DNA of 64,000 nt, from positions 53,494 through 117,493 of the forward strand of contig WRPH01000003.1 of the NCBI GenBank assembly GCA_009773375.1. Reading direction: 5' to 3'. Positions 53,209-62,059 of this stretch are shown piece after piece. The position numbers and the translations under genes were made by a program. The first letter of the stretch is position 1. Each line of letters starts with the position of its first letter. Source of the stretch: Paracoccaceae bacterium. Its GTDB lineage: Bacteria > Pseudomonadota > Alphaproteobacteria > Rhodobacterales > Rhodobacteraceae. The notes under the pieces were generated by a model. The model was not told the DNA's origin, searched no databases, and was given only the letters and a program-made list of their open reading frames with translations.

Positions 53209-54561
53209 TCAGATCAGCGCGAAAAGCCCGGCATTGCGCCACAGCGCCAGCGCAATCAGCCCCGCCGCCAGCGTGAAAAACACCAGATCGTTCAGCGGGT
53301 CCCACGCCCGGTGCTTGCGCGCCAGCAGCACCACCGCCGGATGCAGCGCCAGCAGCGCCAGCCCCTGCGCCAGCAACGCGCCGATCAACCCGCCCCAATG
53401 CACCCCCGCCAGCAAGGCCCCGGTCTGCACCAAAGCCTTCAGCGCCTGCAGTCCGAAATACGTCCGCGTATCACCCGCCGCCAGCGCCGACTGGTCATAG
53501 GTCATCCCCACCACCTCGGCCATCTGCACACAGGCCACCACCACCACAATCGCCCCCGCCGCCGCATAGCGCGCATCATAGAGCAGCCCGACCAGCGGCA
53601 CCCCCACCACCGCCAGCAGCCCCAGTAGCGCCAGCGTGCCACCGCTTAAGCCAAACCGCAGCCTGCGCATCCTGGCAAAATTCGCAGCGGACTCCGCCGG
53701 GTGATGATCCCGATACAGCGGTATCATGATCCGGCTGTTCACCGACCGCGCCAGCAGCAGCGGAAACGACGCCAGAAAGAAGCCGATATTGTAAATCCCC
53801 AGCGCGTCCTTGCTTAAATAATGCCCGAAAATCGCCTTGTCGCCCTGCGCCAGCAGAAAGCCGCAGGCGGTAGACAGGAAAATCCACTTGCCGAAATGGA
53901 TCAGCTCCGCCCCCGCCGATCTGTCCCAGCGAAACCGATTCGGCTGCCCCGGCAACCACAGCCACATCAGCACCAGCTTGGCCAGACTGCCGATATTCGC
54001 GCCAATCACCAGCGCCCAGACCGACTGGAACACCAAGGCCAGCGCCACCATCGCCACGATGCCAATCGCCTGCGCCAACAGGTCCAGCGCCGTCACCCGC
54101 CCCAACAGCAAATGCCGTGTCGCAGTGTCAATCCGCGTCGGATTGAACCCGGCGATCAACAAGGTAATCCCCGCCACCGGCAGCAGATACCGCAGCTCAG
54201 GCGCATCATAAAACGCTGCCAACGGCCAGGCCAGCGCACAAACCACCAGCCACAGCATCAGCCCGCGAAAGGCGTGAATGGTGAACGCCGTATCCAGAAA
54301 CGCCGGATCATCGCCGCGCTTGCTCTGGCTGATCGAGGCGCTGACCCCCACGTCAGAAAACATCACCATGCCGACCAGCACCACCGACACCAGAGCCATC
54401 ACCCCGAACGCCTCGGGCGCCAGCAGCCGCGCCAAAATCAGGTTCGACGCCAGCCGCATCACCTGCGTCATCGCATAGGCACCGGCAGTAAACGCCGAGC
54501 CGCGCAGCGCCCGACCAAACAGGCTCGTCCCCGCCGCAGCGGTGATAGGGGCTTCCGACAT
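53209..54561 (-). CDS. Oligosaccharide flippase, Wzx-like
   Basis: This 450-residue inner-membrane protein has about 12-14 hydrophobic helices and the N-terminal pattern AFTAGAYAMTQVMRLASNLILARLL (in pieces) with LAPEAFGVMALVSVVL, typical of the MOP-superfamily polysaccharide exporters (Wzx/WzxC). It would move lipid-linked repeat units across the membrane for the Wzy-like and Wzz-like proteins encoded nearby. It lies 82 bp upstream of rmlC on the same strand and divergent from the GT4 gene. Confidence 0.88.
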   Translation of the reverse strand: MSEAPITAAAGTSLFGRALRGSAFTAGAYAMTQVMRLASNLILARLLAPEAFGVMALVSVVLVGMVMFSDVGVSASISQSKRGDDPAFLDTAFTIHAFRGLMLWLVVCALAWPLAAFYDAPELRYLLPVAGITLLIAGFNPTRIDTATRHLLLGRVTALDLLAQAIGIVAMVALALVFQSVWALVIGANIGSLAKLVLMWLWLPGQPNRFRWDRSAGAELIHFGKWIFLSTACGFLLAQGDKAIFGHYLSKDALGIYNIGFFLASFPLLLARSVNSRIMIPLYRDHHPAESAANFARMRRLRFGLSGGTLALLGLLAVVGVPLVGLLYDARYAAAGAIVVVVACVQMAEVVGMTYDQSALAAGDTRTYFGLQALKALVQTGALLAGVHWGGLIGALLAQGLALLALHPAVVLLARKHRAWDPLNDLVFFTLAAGLIALALWRNAGLFALI

Positions 54562-54723
54562 TCACAAACACCGCTGATATTTCTGCACCTTAGCCTATGC
54601 GCTGCACCCAAACCCGTCAATGAAGGCCAAAATCGCAACAATCCGCGCAAAACCCGCGCAAATGTCTTACTCTTGCCCCAAGCGCCGCGTAATCCGGTCG
54701 CCAAGACCCCATTCGGTGCCCGT

Positions 54724-55947
54724 ATGAAGATCGCCTACCTCGTCAACTCTTACCCGCTGCCGTCACATACCTTCATCCGCCGCGAAATCCGCGCGCTGGA
54801 AAGGTTGGGTTGGCAGATCCACCGCTTTGCCATGCGCTCCGACCGCGCCGCGCTGGTTGATCCGGCTGATCTTGAGGAAGACAGCCGCACCGAACATCTG
54901 CTGGCACGCGGCTTGCCCCGCCTGCTGCTGCCCGCCTGCGCATGGCTGCTCCGCCATCCGCGCCGCGCCCTGCACGGGGTAAACCTCGCGCTGCGGCTGG
55001 GGGCTGTGGGTTGTGGCGGTAGCCCCGGCACCGGTGGTCGGCTGCGCCATCTGGTCTATCTGGCCGAGGCGGCGCAGATTACCCGCCGCTGTGCTGATCT
55101 GAACATCAACCATATCCACGCGCATTTCGGCACCAACTCCACCGCCGTCGCCGCCTTGGCAAACGCGCTTGGCGGCCCCAGCTTTTCCTTCACCGTCCAC
55201 GGCCCCGAGGAATTTGACGCCCCCCGCGCGCTTGGGCTTGGCCTGAAAATCGCCCGCGCCCGCTTTGTAGTCGCGATCAGCAGCTATGGCCGCAGCCAGC
55301 TTTACCGCTGGTGCCCGCTGCCCGACTGGCCGAAAATCAAGGTGGTGCATTGCGGGCTGGAGCCCGACAAATTCCCCGCACCGCTGCCGATGCCCACCAG
55401 CGGCCTGCGCCTTGTCGCCATCGGGCGGCTGTCGGAACAAAAAGGCTTCCCCCTGCTGATCGAGGCGATGGCGCTGGCCGCCAAACGCCTGCCAGACCTG
55501 CAGCTGACGATTTGCGGCGATGGCCCGCTGCGCCCCCAGATCGAAGCCGAAATCGCCCGCCACGGCCTTGACCGCCAGATCCGCCTCGCCGGCTGGCTGG
55601 ACGAGGCCGCCCTGCACGCCGAAATCGCCCGCGCCCACGCGCTGATCCTGCCCTCGCTGGCCGAAGGCTTGCCGATGGTGGTGATGGAGGCGATGGCCGC
55701 CGCCCGCCCCGTCATCGCCACCTGCATCAACGGCGTGCCCGAACTCGTCAGCCGCGAAACCGGCTGGCTGGTGCCCGCAGGCGACCCCGCCGCTTTGGCC
55801 GATGCCATCGAAACCCTGTCGCAAACCCCGTCAGCGGTTCTGGCCGAGATGGGCCAAACCGCCCGCGCCCGCGCCCTGACCCGCCACAACGCCGATACCG
55901 AGGCCGCCAAACTCGCAGCCTTCATCACCGAAGGACTGGCCCCATGA
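54724..55947 (+). CDS. GT4-family glycosyltransferase
   Basis: This 407-residue GT-B fold enzyme opens IAYLVNSYPLPSHTFIRREI, includes INHIHAHFGTNSTAVAALA and SFTVHGPEEFDAP, and has in its C-terminal half RLVAIGRLSEQKGFPLLIEA, TICGDGPLR and LPSLAEGLPMVVMEAMAAAR, the EGxPxxxxE donor motif of family 4. The ATG at 54724 has no clear ribosome-binding site; the longer frame runs antisense over the flippase. The stop overlaps the next gene by 4 bp. Confidence 0.9.
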   Translation: MKIAYLVNSYPLPSHTFIRREIRALERLGWQIHRFAMRSDRAALVDPADLEEDSRTEHLLARGLPRLLLPACAWLLRHPRRALHGVNLALRLGAVGCGGSPGTGGRLRHLVYLAEAAQITRRCADLNINHIHAHFGTNSTAVAALANALGGPSFSFTVHGPEEFDAPRALGLGLKIARARFVVAISSYGRSQLYRWCPLPDWPKIKVVHCGLEPDKFPAPLPMPTSGLRLVAIGRLSEQKGFPLLIEAMALAAKRLPDLQLTICGDGPLRPQIEAEIARHGLDRQIRLAGWLDEAALHAEIARAHALILPSLAEGLPMVVMEAMAAARPVIATCINGVPELVSRETGWLVPAGDPAALADAIETLSQTPSAVLAEMGQTARARALTRHNADTEAAKLAAFITEGLAP

Positions 55948-56729
55948 GCTTTGCCATTATCTGCGCCAGCCACAGCGAGCATATCCTCAACGCCAACCTG
56001 CGCCGCTCGCCGCTGCTGACATCCGGCAGCATCCCGCTGCATGTCGAACGCGGTGCCATCAGCGCCGCCCAAGCCTATAACCGTGCGCTCGATGCCACCA
56101 GCGCAGATATCCTGATCTTCGCCCACCACGACGTCTATTTCCCGCACGGCTGGCAGGCGCTGCTGCAAACCCGCCTTGCCAGCCTTGCCGCGCAAGACCC
56201 GAACTGGGCACTGTTCGGCCCGTTCGGCGTGGCGCTGGACGCCGCCCATATCGGCCCGGTCTGGTCTTCCTCGCTGGGCCAGATCGTCGGCCGCGTCCCC
56301 ACCGCCCCGGTAAAGGTGCAGTCCTTCGACGAAATGGTGATCATCCTGCGCCGCAGCTCTGACCTGCGCTTTGACGAAGCCCTGCCCGGCTGGCACCTTT
56401 ATGGCACCGACATTGTCACCCAAGCCCGCGCCCGCGGCCTGCACGCCTATGCCGGCGCCCTGCCCACCATCCACAACGACCGCTACCACGAGGTTCTCGG
56501 CACCGATTTCGACGCCGCTTACCACTTCCTGCAGGCAAAATGGCGCGACCGCCTGCCGCTGCGCAGCCCCATCGTCAAGATCAGCCGCTCTGGCCTGCAC
56601 CTGCTGAAAAACCGCTGGCAAAACCGCCGCTCCGCCGATTTCCGCGCCGGAATGGCGATCGGCACCGCCACCCCGCCGGAAACCCTGACCGCGCTGTGCG
56701 GCTGGTCCGACCTTGCCGCCTGCGCCTGA
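55944..56729 (+). CDS. Putative GT-A-fold glycosyltransferase
   Basis: This 261-residue protein starts FAIICASHSEHILNANLRRS, then AQAYNRALDATSADILIFAHHDVYFPHGW with a HHDVY metal-binding-like site, and later EMVIILRRSSDLRFDEALPGWHLYGTDI in pieces. It resembles a GT2-related group that follows polysaccharide genes. ATG overlaps the GT4 stop (ATGA), so the two are translated together. Substrate unknown. A large palindrome follows. Confidence 0.72.
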   Translation: MSFAIICASHSEHILNANLRRSPLLTSGSIPLHVERGAISAAQAYNRALDATSADILIFAHHDVYFPHGWQALLQTRLASLAAQDPNWALFGPFGVALDAAHIGPVWSSSLGQIVGRVPTAPVKVQSFDEMVIILRRSSDLRFDEALPGWHLYGTDIVTQARARGLHAYAGALPTIHNDRYHEVLGTDFDAAYHFLQAKWRDRLPLRSPIVKISRSGLHLLKNRWQNRRSADFRAGMAIGTATPPETLTALCGWSDLAACA

Positions 56730-56732
56730 TCC

Positions 56733-56820
56733 GCATTCATCTTGGCCTAAATATCCCCGCCGGAGGCTCTGATGCCCACCACCGGAGCCTCCGGCGGGAG
56801 TATTTTTACCAAGATGAAGC
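56733..56820. repeat. Large intergenic palindrome of Rhodobacteraceae type
   Basis: Arms of about 37 nt: the left starts GCATTCATCTTGG and ends CCGCCGGAGGCTC, and the right is its near-perfect reverse complement, around a loop of about 14 bases. It fills the gap between two convergent genes (ends 56729 and 56832), so it probably works as a bidirectional terminator. I know this type as a frequent dispersed repeat in Rhodobacteraceae. Confidence 0.85.
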
Positions 56821-56831
56821 CGATACCCCGC

Positions 56832-57464
56832 CTACAACATCCCGCGCAGCTTGGCCGTTACCGCATCGGCCAGCTTGGCATGTTCGGCCTCGTCGAAATG
56901 CACGCCGTCCAGCGGGCTGACCGCGATCACCTCGCCTGCGTCCAGATACTCAATCCCGCGCGCCTGCGCCAAAGCCTGATACAGCGGCGGCAGCGCTTGC
57001 GACCGTGCCGCACCGCCCCAGAATTCATCCTTGATCGGCCCCACCTCGACCACCGGCGTCGGGCAGATCAGCAAGATCCTGAAGCCGCCGTGCCGGTCTT
57101 GCATCACCCGGTGTTGCGCGATGTCCAGCAGGCTGGCAATGCCACCCAACACCGCCTGCGGTGTCGAGGTGAACCGCGTCTTCACGTCATTGGTGCCCAG
57201 CATCAGCACCAGAACATCCAGCGGCCCGTGGCTTTCCAGCGCGATCTTCAGCCCGGCCTGCCCGTTCATATGCGCGCCCATGATCGGATCATCAAACATT
57301 GCCGTCCGCCCCGGCAGACCTTCCTCGATCACCTCGCAACCCAAAGCCTGCCCGACCCGTGACGGCCAGCGCACCCCCGGCCCGAACCGCCCATACAGCG
57401 CCACATCGACAATCGGCGGCGTCCCGTGCGTATTGCTGTCGCCAAAACACATCACAACCGGCAT
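56832..57464 (-). CDS. SGNH-fold (GDSL) hydrolase
   Basis: This 210-residue esterase-like protein has block I CFGDSNTHGTPP (Ser10), the Gly in EEGLPGRTAM (block II), block III MLGTNDVKT and block V LDGVHFDEAEH with the catalytic Asp and His. It has no signal peptide, so it is likely cytoplasmic. Members act as arylesterases or carbohydrate esterases; the substrate cannot be told. It converges on the glycosyltransferase operon, so a link to glycan deacylation is only a possibility. Divergent from the thioredoxin-like gene. Confidence 0.88.
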   Translation of the reverse strand: MPVVMCFGDSNTHGTPPIVDVALYGRFGPGVRWPSRVGQALGCEVIEEGLPGRTAMFDDPIMGAHMNGQAGLKIALESHGPLDVLVLMLGTNDVKTRFTSTPQAVLGGIASLLDIAQHRVMQDRHGGFRILLICPTPVVEVGPIKDEFWGGAARSQALPPLYQALAQARGIEYLDAGEVIAVSPLDGVHFDEAEHAKLADAVTAKLRGML

Positions 57465-57584
57465 CGCATCCCCCCCAGTTTCTTTCCCACGCTAGGCCCG
57501 CGGAAACCCAGCGTAAACCCCCTTCCCCTTTTCGCCCCCTCCCCCCATATATATCGCAACCCAATTTCCCCCGTGAGGCTTTCC

Positions 57585-58511
57585 ATGTTCGGCACCCCCA
57601 CCGCTGCCCCAACCGCTGCCCCCGCCACCGCTACCGACGACCTGATCAAGGACGGCTCTGAAAAGACCTTCCTGCAAGACGTGATCGACCCGTCGCAGAC
57701 CACCCCGGTCATCGTCGATTTCTGGGCGCCGTGGTGCGGCCCGTGCAAAACGCTTGGCCCGGCGCTGGAGGCGGCTGTTGTCGCCGCCAAAGGCCGGGTG
57801 AAGATGGTCAAGATCAACGTCGATGAAAATCAGGCCATCGCCGCGCAACTACGGATCCAGTCGATCCCCACCGTCTATGCCTTCTTCAAGGGCCAGCCGG
57901 TCGATGGCTTTCAGGGCAACGTCGCCCCGTCCGAACTCAAGCGCTTTGTCGATCATATGGCGGGCCTCGGGCCAGAGCCGGACAACGGCCTTGCCGACGC
58001 GATCGAGGCCGCCGAAACCATGCTGGCCGATGGCGAGTTCAACGACGCGATTGAGACCTTCACCGCCATTCTGGAAGAAGAACCCGAAAACGCCGTGGCC
58101 TATGCCGGGCTGATCCGCGCCCATCTGGGGCTTGGCAATCTCGATATGGCCGAAACCCTGATCACCACCGCCCCCGGCGCTTTGGCCAAGGCCAAAGAGG
58201 TCGAAGCCACCCGCGCCATGCTGGAACTCGCGCGGCAAGCCGCCTCCGCTGGTCCCGAGGCCGATCTGCGCGCCGCCCACGAAAAAGACCCGAAAAACCC
58301 GGCAATCCTGTTCGATCTTGCCACCGCCCTGCACGCCAACGGCAAGATTGAAGAGGCCGTCACCACCCTGCTTGATCTGTTCAAGCTGGATCGTGAATGG
58401 AACAACGGTGCCGCCCGCACCCAGCTGTTCACCATCTTTGACGCGCTGAAACCGCAAGATCCCATCGTGCTGGCTGGCCGCCGCCGCCTGTCTTCGATGA
58501 TCTTTGCCTAA
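57585..58511 (+). CDS. cnoX: CnoX/YbbN-type thioredoxin with TPR tail
   Basis: CnoX (YbbN) is a holdase that protects proteins from oxidation and passes them to chaperonins. The 308-residue protein has a thioredoxin domain (about 25-130) with VDFWAPWCGPCKTLGPAL (CGPC at 51-54; E. coli CnoX has SXXC here, but alphaproteobacterial members often keep both cysteines), then TPR-like repeats (about 145-300; DAIEAAETMLADGEFNDAIE and similar). GAGG precedes the ATG at 57585. The LON-domain and Trm112-like genes follow on the same strand, likely one operon. Confidence 0.9.
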   Translation: MFGTPTAAPTAAPATATDDLIKDGSEKTFLQDVIDPSQTTPVIVDFWAPWCGPCKTLGPALEAAVVAAKGRVKMVKINVDENQAIAAQLRIQSIPTVYAFFKGQPVDGFQGNVAPSELKRFVDHMAGLGPEPDNGLADAIEAAETMLADGEFNDAIETFTAILEEEPENAVAYAGLIRAHLGLGNLDMAETLITTAPGALAKAKEVEATRAMLELARQAASAGPEADLRAAHEKDPKNPAILFDLATALHANGKIEEAVTTLLDLFKLDREWNNGAARTQLFTIFDALKPQDPIVLAGRRRLSSMIFA

Positions 58512-58532
58512 ACCGAAGGGCGCTCTAGCTTC

Positions 58533-59180
58533 ATGGGCATGATGATCAAAACCAACCTGCCCGACACCCTTCCCGTGTTCCCGCTGCCGGGGGCGTTGCT
58601 GTTGCCGCGCGCCCGGCTGCCGCTGCATATCTTCGAGCCGCGCTATGTCGCCATGCTGGAAGATTGCCTGAAAACCAGCGACCGCCTGATCGGCATGATC
58701 CAACCGCGCGAGGTGCCGGGCGGCGAGAAACGCCTGTCAGCCATCGGCTGCGCCGGGCGCATCACTGGGTTTTCCGAAACCGAAGACGGCCGCTACATGA
58801 TCACCCTCACCGGCATCTGCCGCTTCCGTCTGCGTGCCGAGGTTGAAACCGACACCCCCTACCGCCGCGCCCAGATCGACTGGGCACCCTTCGCGCGCGA
58901 TCTGGGGGCCGAGGAAACCGACCCCGGCTTTTCCCGTGAACCCTTCCTTGCCCTGCTGGCGCGCTACTTCGCCGCCCGCGAACTTGGCACGGATTGGAGC
59001 GGCATCAAATCCGCCGATACTGAACTGCTGATCAACTCGCTGTCGATGCTGCTGCCGTTCCCGCCCGAAGACAAACAGGCGCTGCTCGAAGCCCCCTCGC
59101 TGGTCACCCGCCGCGAAACCCTTGTCACCCTTCTCGAATTTGCGCTGCGCTCCGGCGGCAGCGATGAGGTTCTGCAATGA
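58533..59180 (+). CDS. LON-substrate-binding-domain protein
   Basis: This 215-residue protein is the N-terminal domain of Lon protease without ATPase and peptidase parts. It reads [22 protein letters not shown] in two blocks, [13 protein letters not shown] and the [17 protein letters not shown] motif, typical of the family. It follows the CnoX-type gene by 21 bp and overlaps the Trm112-like gene (ATGA). The function is uncertain; similar proteins are encoded next to thioredoxins in many alphaproteobacteria. Confidence 0.9.
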   Translation: MGMMIKTNLPDTLPVFPLPGALLLPRARLPLHIFEPRYVAMLEDCLKTSDRLIGMIQPREVPGGEKRLSAIGCAGRITGFSETEDGRYMITLTGICRFRLRAEVETDTPYRRAQIDWAPFARDLGAEETDPGFSREPFLALLARYFAARELGTDWSGIKSADTELLINSLSMLLPFPPEDKQALLEAPSLVTRRETLVTLLEFALRSGGSDEVLQ

Positions 59181-59380
59181 CCGACGCCAACACCACTCCG
59201 GCCAACACCACCCCCTTTGACCGCCGCATGCTGGAATCGCTGGTCTGCCCGGTGACGCAAGCCACACTGACCTATGACGCCGAAAAGATGGAGCTGATCT
59301 CCAAACCCGCGCATCTGGCCTTCCCGATCCGCGACGGCATCCCGATCATGCTGGTGAGTGAAGCGCGGCAGGTGGAATAA
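59177..59380 (+). CDS. Trm112/UPF0434-family small protein
   Basis: This 67-residue protein has [19 protein letters not shown] at residues 16-34 and [13 protein letters not shown] near 48-60, the usual pattern of Trm112-like proteins that in other organisms activate methyltransferases; only one Cys of the zinc-type motif is present (VCP), so metal binding is doubtful. It starts on the LON-domain stop and is the last gene before the convergent ubiH. Confidence 0.85.
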   Translation: MTDANTTPANTTPFDRRMLESLVCPVTQATLTYDAEKMELISKPAHLAFPIRDGIPIMLVSEARQVE

Positions 59381-59386
59381 GCCCCG

Positions 59387-60526
59387 CTAAACCGCGACCC
59401 CCTGCAACAGCTTCGGCACCTCGCCCGACAACCCCGCCGCCTGCCGCATGAAGCCGCGCCGCAGCCCCGGCACCGCGTTAACCAACCCCAAGCCCAGATC
59501 GCGGCCCAGCCGCAACACCGGGTTATCATTGGAAAACAGCCGGTTCACCGCATCCATCCCCAAGGCCAACGCGGTTGAATCAAACCGCCGCCAGCGCTGG
59601 TACCGCTCCAGCACATCGGCAGCCCCGATATCCTCGCCGCGCCGCTGCGCCTCGATCAGCACCTGCGCCAGCGCCCCGACATCGCGCAGCCCCAGATTCA
59701 ACCCCTGCCCGGCAATCGGATGCACGCCATGCGCCGCATCGCCAACCAAAGCCACCCGGTCGGCCACGAAACTGTTCGCCAGCGTCAGGTTCAGCGGATA
59801 GGTAAACCTTTCCCCGGCCAAAGAAATCCCGCCCAGAAAATCGCCAAACCGTGGCCGCAGCGCCGCCAGATAATCTTCATCCGACAGCGCCTGAATAGCC
59901 TGCGCCTGCGCATCCGTCTCGCTCCACACGATCGAGCTTAAATGCCCCCCCGGCAGCGGCAAAATCGCCAGCGGCCCGGATGGCATGAAGAACTGCTGCG
60001 CAATGCCGTGATGATCCTTCTCGTGCCGGATCGCCGTCACCAGCGCCGTCTGCCCATAGCCCCAGCCGGTCCGGCCAATCCCCGCCCGCTGCGCCACGCC
60101 GGAAGCCCGGCCATCGCAGCCCACCAGCACCCGCGCCGAAACCCTGCGCCCCGAGGCCAGTTCCACCACGACCCCGCCCGCCGTAACCTCTTGCGAAACA
60201 ACGGTTTCACCTGAAATCAGCCGCACGCCGCTCTCCGCCATCGCCGCCAGAAACGCCGCATAGAGATGCCGGTCCTCGGCCATGAAGCCCATCGGGCCTT
60301 CTTCCAACTTGGCCTCCAGCCTTGGCCAGACGCCGATCACACTCAGCAACCGCTTGGACGCCAGCGCCAGCGCATAGGCCCGCCCGTCAAACCCGGCTTC
60401 CGCCCGCGCCCCCGCAGGCCGCGCATCCACCACCGTCACCCGCAAGCCCGCTTGCGCCAGCGCCACGCCCAAGGCCGGCCCGTTCAAGCCGCCGCCCACG
60501 ATCACGATATCAGCATCTTTTTCCAT
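59387..60526 (-). CDS. UbiH/UbiF-type FAD monooxygenase
   Basis: This flavoprotein hydroxylates the ubiquinone ring. The 379-residue protein begins DADIVIVGGGLNGPALGVAL with the FAD dinucleotide motif, carries VLVGCDGRASGVAQ, and ends with the ribose-binding RVALVGDAAHGVHPIAGQGL, all classical. Compared with my memory of Rhodobacter UbiH, about 30 residues are missing after KRLLSVIGVWPRLEAK: the sequence goes straight to LEEGPMGFMAEDRH, in frame, skipping a usual surface strand. A real deletion or a divergent variant are both possible. It starts at ATG 60526; a longer frame is antisense to the amidase leader. Confidence 0.86.
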   Translation of the reverse strand: MEKDADIVIVGGGLNGPALGVALAQAGLRVTVVDARPAGARAEAGFDGRAYALALASKRLLSVIGVWPRLEAKLEEGPMGFMAEDRHLYAAFLAAMAESGVRLISGETVVSQEVTAGGVVVELASGRRVSARVLVGCDGRASGVAQRAGIGRTGWGYGQTALVTAIRHEKDHHGIAQQFFMPSGPLAILPLPGGHLSSIVWSETDAQAQAIQALSDEDYLAALRPRFGDFLGGISLAGERFTYPLNLTLANSFVADRVALVGDAAHGVHPIAGQGLNLGLRDVGALAQVLIEAQRRGEDIGAADVLERYQRWRRFDSTALALGMDAVNRLFSNDNPVLRLGRDLGLGLVNAVPGLRRGFMRQAAGLSGEVPKLLQGVAV

Positions 60527-60602
60527 ACCGCCAAATATGGCCTTCCCAGCGGGATTGTCCATGCGCCGCTCTGCCGCTACGCTAGCCAAAACGGGGGACA
60601 CC

Positions 60603-61934
60603 ATGAGCAACACCTGGTCCAACATGACCGCCGCCGATCTGGGCCGAGCCATCGGCAAGGGCAGCATCAACCCGGTCGAGTTGACCGAGTTTTTCCTCGA
60701 AAAGATCGCCATCCACCCGCTGTCGCCGCGCATCTATGCCCGCGCCACCCCGGTCCGCGCCCGCGGTGAAGCGATGGGTGCCGCCGCCCGCGCCAAGGCC
60801 GGGTTGCGCCGTGGCCTGCTCGATGGTGTGCCGATAAGCTGGAAAGATCTGTTCGACACCGCAGGCATCGCCACCGAGGCAGGCTCGGCCCTGCTGAAAG
60901 GCCGCACCCCCGCCAAAGACGCCGCTGTTCTGGCCACCGCCACCCGCGAAGGCCTTGTTTGTCTTGGCAAAACCCATATGTCCGAACTTGCCTTCTCGGG
61001 CCTTGGCCTCAACCCCGTCACCGCCACGCCGCCCTGCATCAATGATGACCATGCCGTCGCGGGCGGTTCCACCTCGGGCGGCGCGGCTTCGGTCGCCTTT
61101 GGCCTTTCCCCCGCCGCCATCGGGTCCGATACCGGCGGCTCGGTGCGCATCCCGGCGGCGTGGAACGATCTGGTTGGCCTCAAAACCACCTCTGGCCGCC
61201 TGCCGCTGACCGGCATCGTGCCCTTGTGCGAAACCTTCGATACCGTCGGCCCGCTGGCCCGGTCGGTCGAAGATTGCGCCCTGCTGCTTGCGGCACTAGA
61301 GGCGCGCAAACCCGCCGATCTGACCGGCAGCAGCCTGACCAACGCCCGCTTTCTGGTGCTGAACACCGTCGCGCTTGACGATCTGCGCAAACGCCCGGCG
61401 CAAGGATTCGAAGACGCGCTGACCCGGCTGTCGCGCGCCGGTGCGCAGATCGACCACGCCGATATCGCCGAAACCGCCGAGGCGATGGCGCTGGCCGGGG
61501 TGATCTTCACCGCCGAGGCCTATGGCATCTGGGCCAAAACCATCGAATCCGCCCCCGAGAAAATGTTCCCGCGCATTCTGGAACGTTTCCGGTCGGGTGC
61601 CACGATCAAGGCCTGCGATTATGTCGCGGCATGGCGGCGGCTGCACGAAATCCGCGCGATCTGGGCCGCGCGCACCGCCGGTTATGATGCCGTGCTGATC
61701 CCCACCTCGCCGATCCTGCCGCCGAACGCGCACAAGCTGATGACCGACGACGCCTATTATGTCGCCGAAAATCTGGCGGCGCTGCGCAACACCCGCATCG
61801 GCAATCTGATGGGGCTGTGCGCGCTGACCCTGCCCACCGCGCAGCCGTCTTGCGGCATCAGCCTGATGGCCGGGCCGGGGCAGGAAGACCGGCTGTTGCG
61901 GCTGGGCAGCGCCGCCGAACGCGCGCTGGCCTGA
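60603..61934 (+). CDS. Amidase-signature-family amidase
   Basis: This 443-residue enzyme hydrolyses amides with the Ser-cisSer-Lys triad. Lys81 (ISWKDLFDT), Ser156 (AGGSTSGGAAS) and Ser180 (GSDTGGSVRIPAAW) are in the right spacing. The C-terminal half has TSPILPPNAHKL and LCALTLPTAQP, usual for the family. ATG 60603 follows GGGGG; an upstream ATG in frame at 60537 has no site. It is divergent from ubiH. GatA would normally be near gatB/gatC, which are absent here, so it is not assigned as GatA. Confidence 0.88.
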   Translation: MSNTWSNMTAADLGRAIGKGSINPVELTEFFLEKIAIHPLSPRIYARATPVRARGEAMGAAARAKAGLRRGLLDGVPISWKDLFDTAGIATEAGSALLKGRTPAKDAAVLATATREGLVCLGKTHMSELAFSGLGLNPVTATPPCINDDHAVAGGSTSGGAASVAFGLSPAAIGSDTGGSVRIPAAWNDLVGLKTTSGRLPLTGIVPLCETFDTVGPLARSVEDCALLLAALEARKPADLTGSSLTNARFLVLNTVALDDLRKRPAQGFEDALTRLSRAGAQIDHADIAETAEAMALAGVIFTAEAYGIWAKTIESAPEKMFPRILERFRSGATIKACDYVAAWRRLHEIRAIWAARTAGYDAVLIPTSPILPPNAHKLMTDDAYYVAENLAALRNTRIGNLMGLCALTLPTAQPSCGISLMAGPGQEDRLLRLGSAAERALA

Positions 61935-62059
61935 TCCGGCGAAAAAGCCACAACTTCAGGGTCCAAGCCCCCAACAGCTATGGGTTTTTCTGGACGCGCC
62001 CGCTTGATCTGGGTATCGTCACCTCAAACGGGGCGCAATGATCCCGAGAAGAGGCAGTA

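Noticed and set aside
60603..61934. gatA
   Set aside because: Only the general amidase signature is seen and gatB/gatC are not adjacent.
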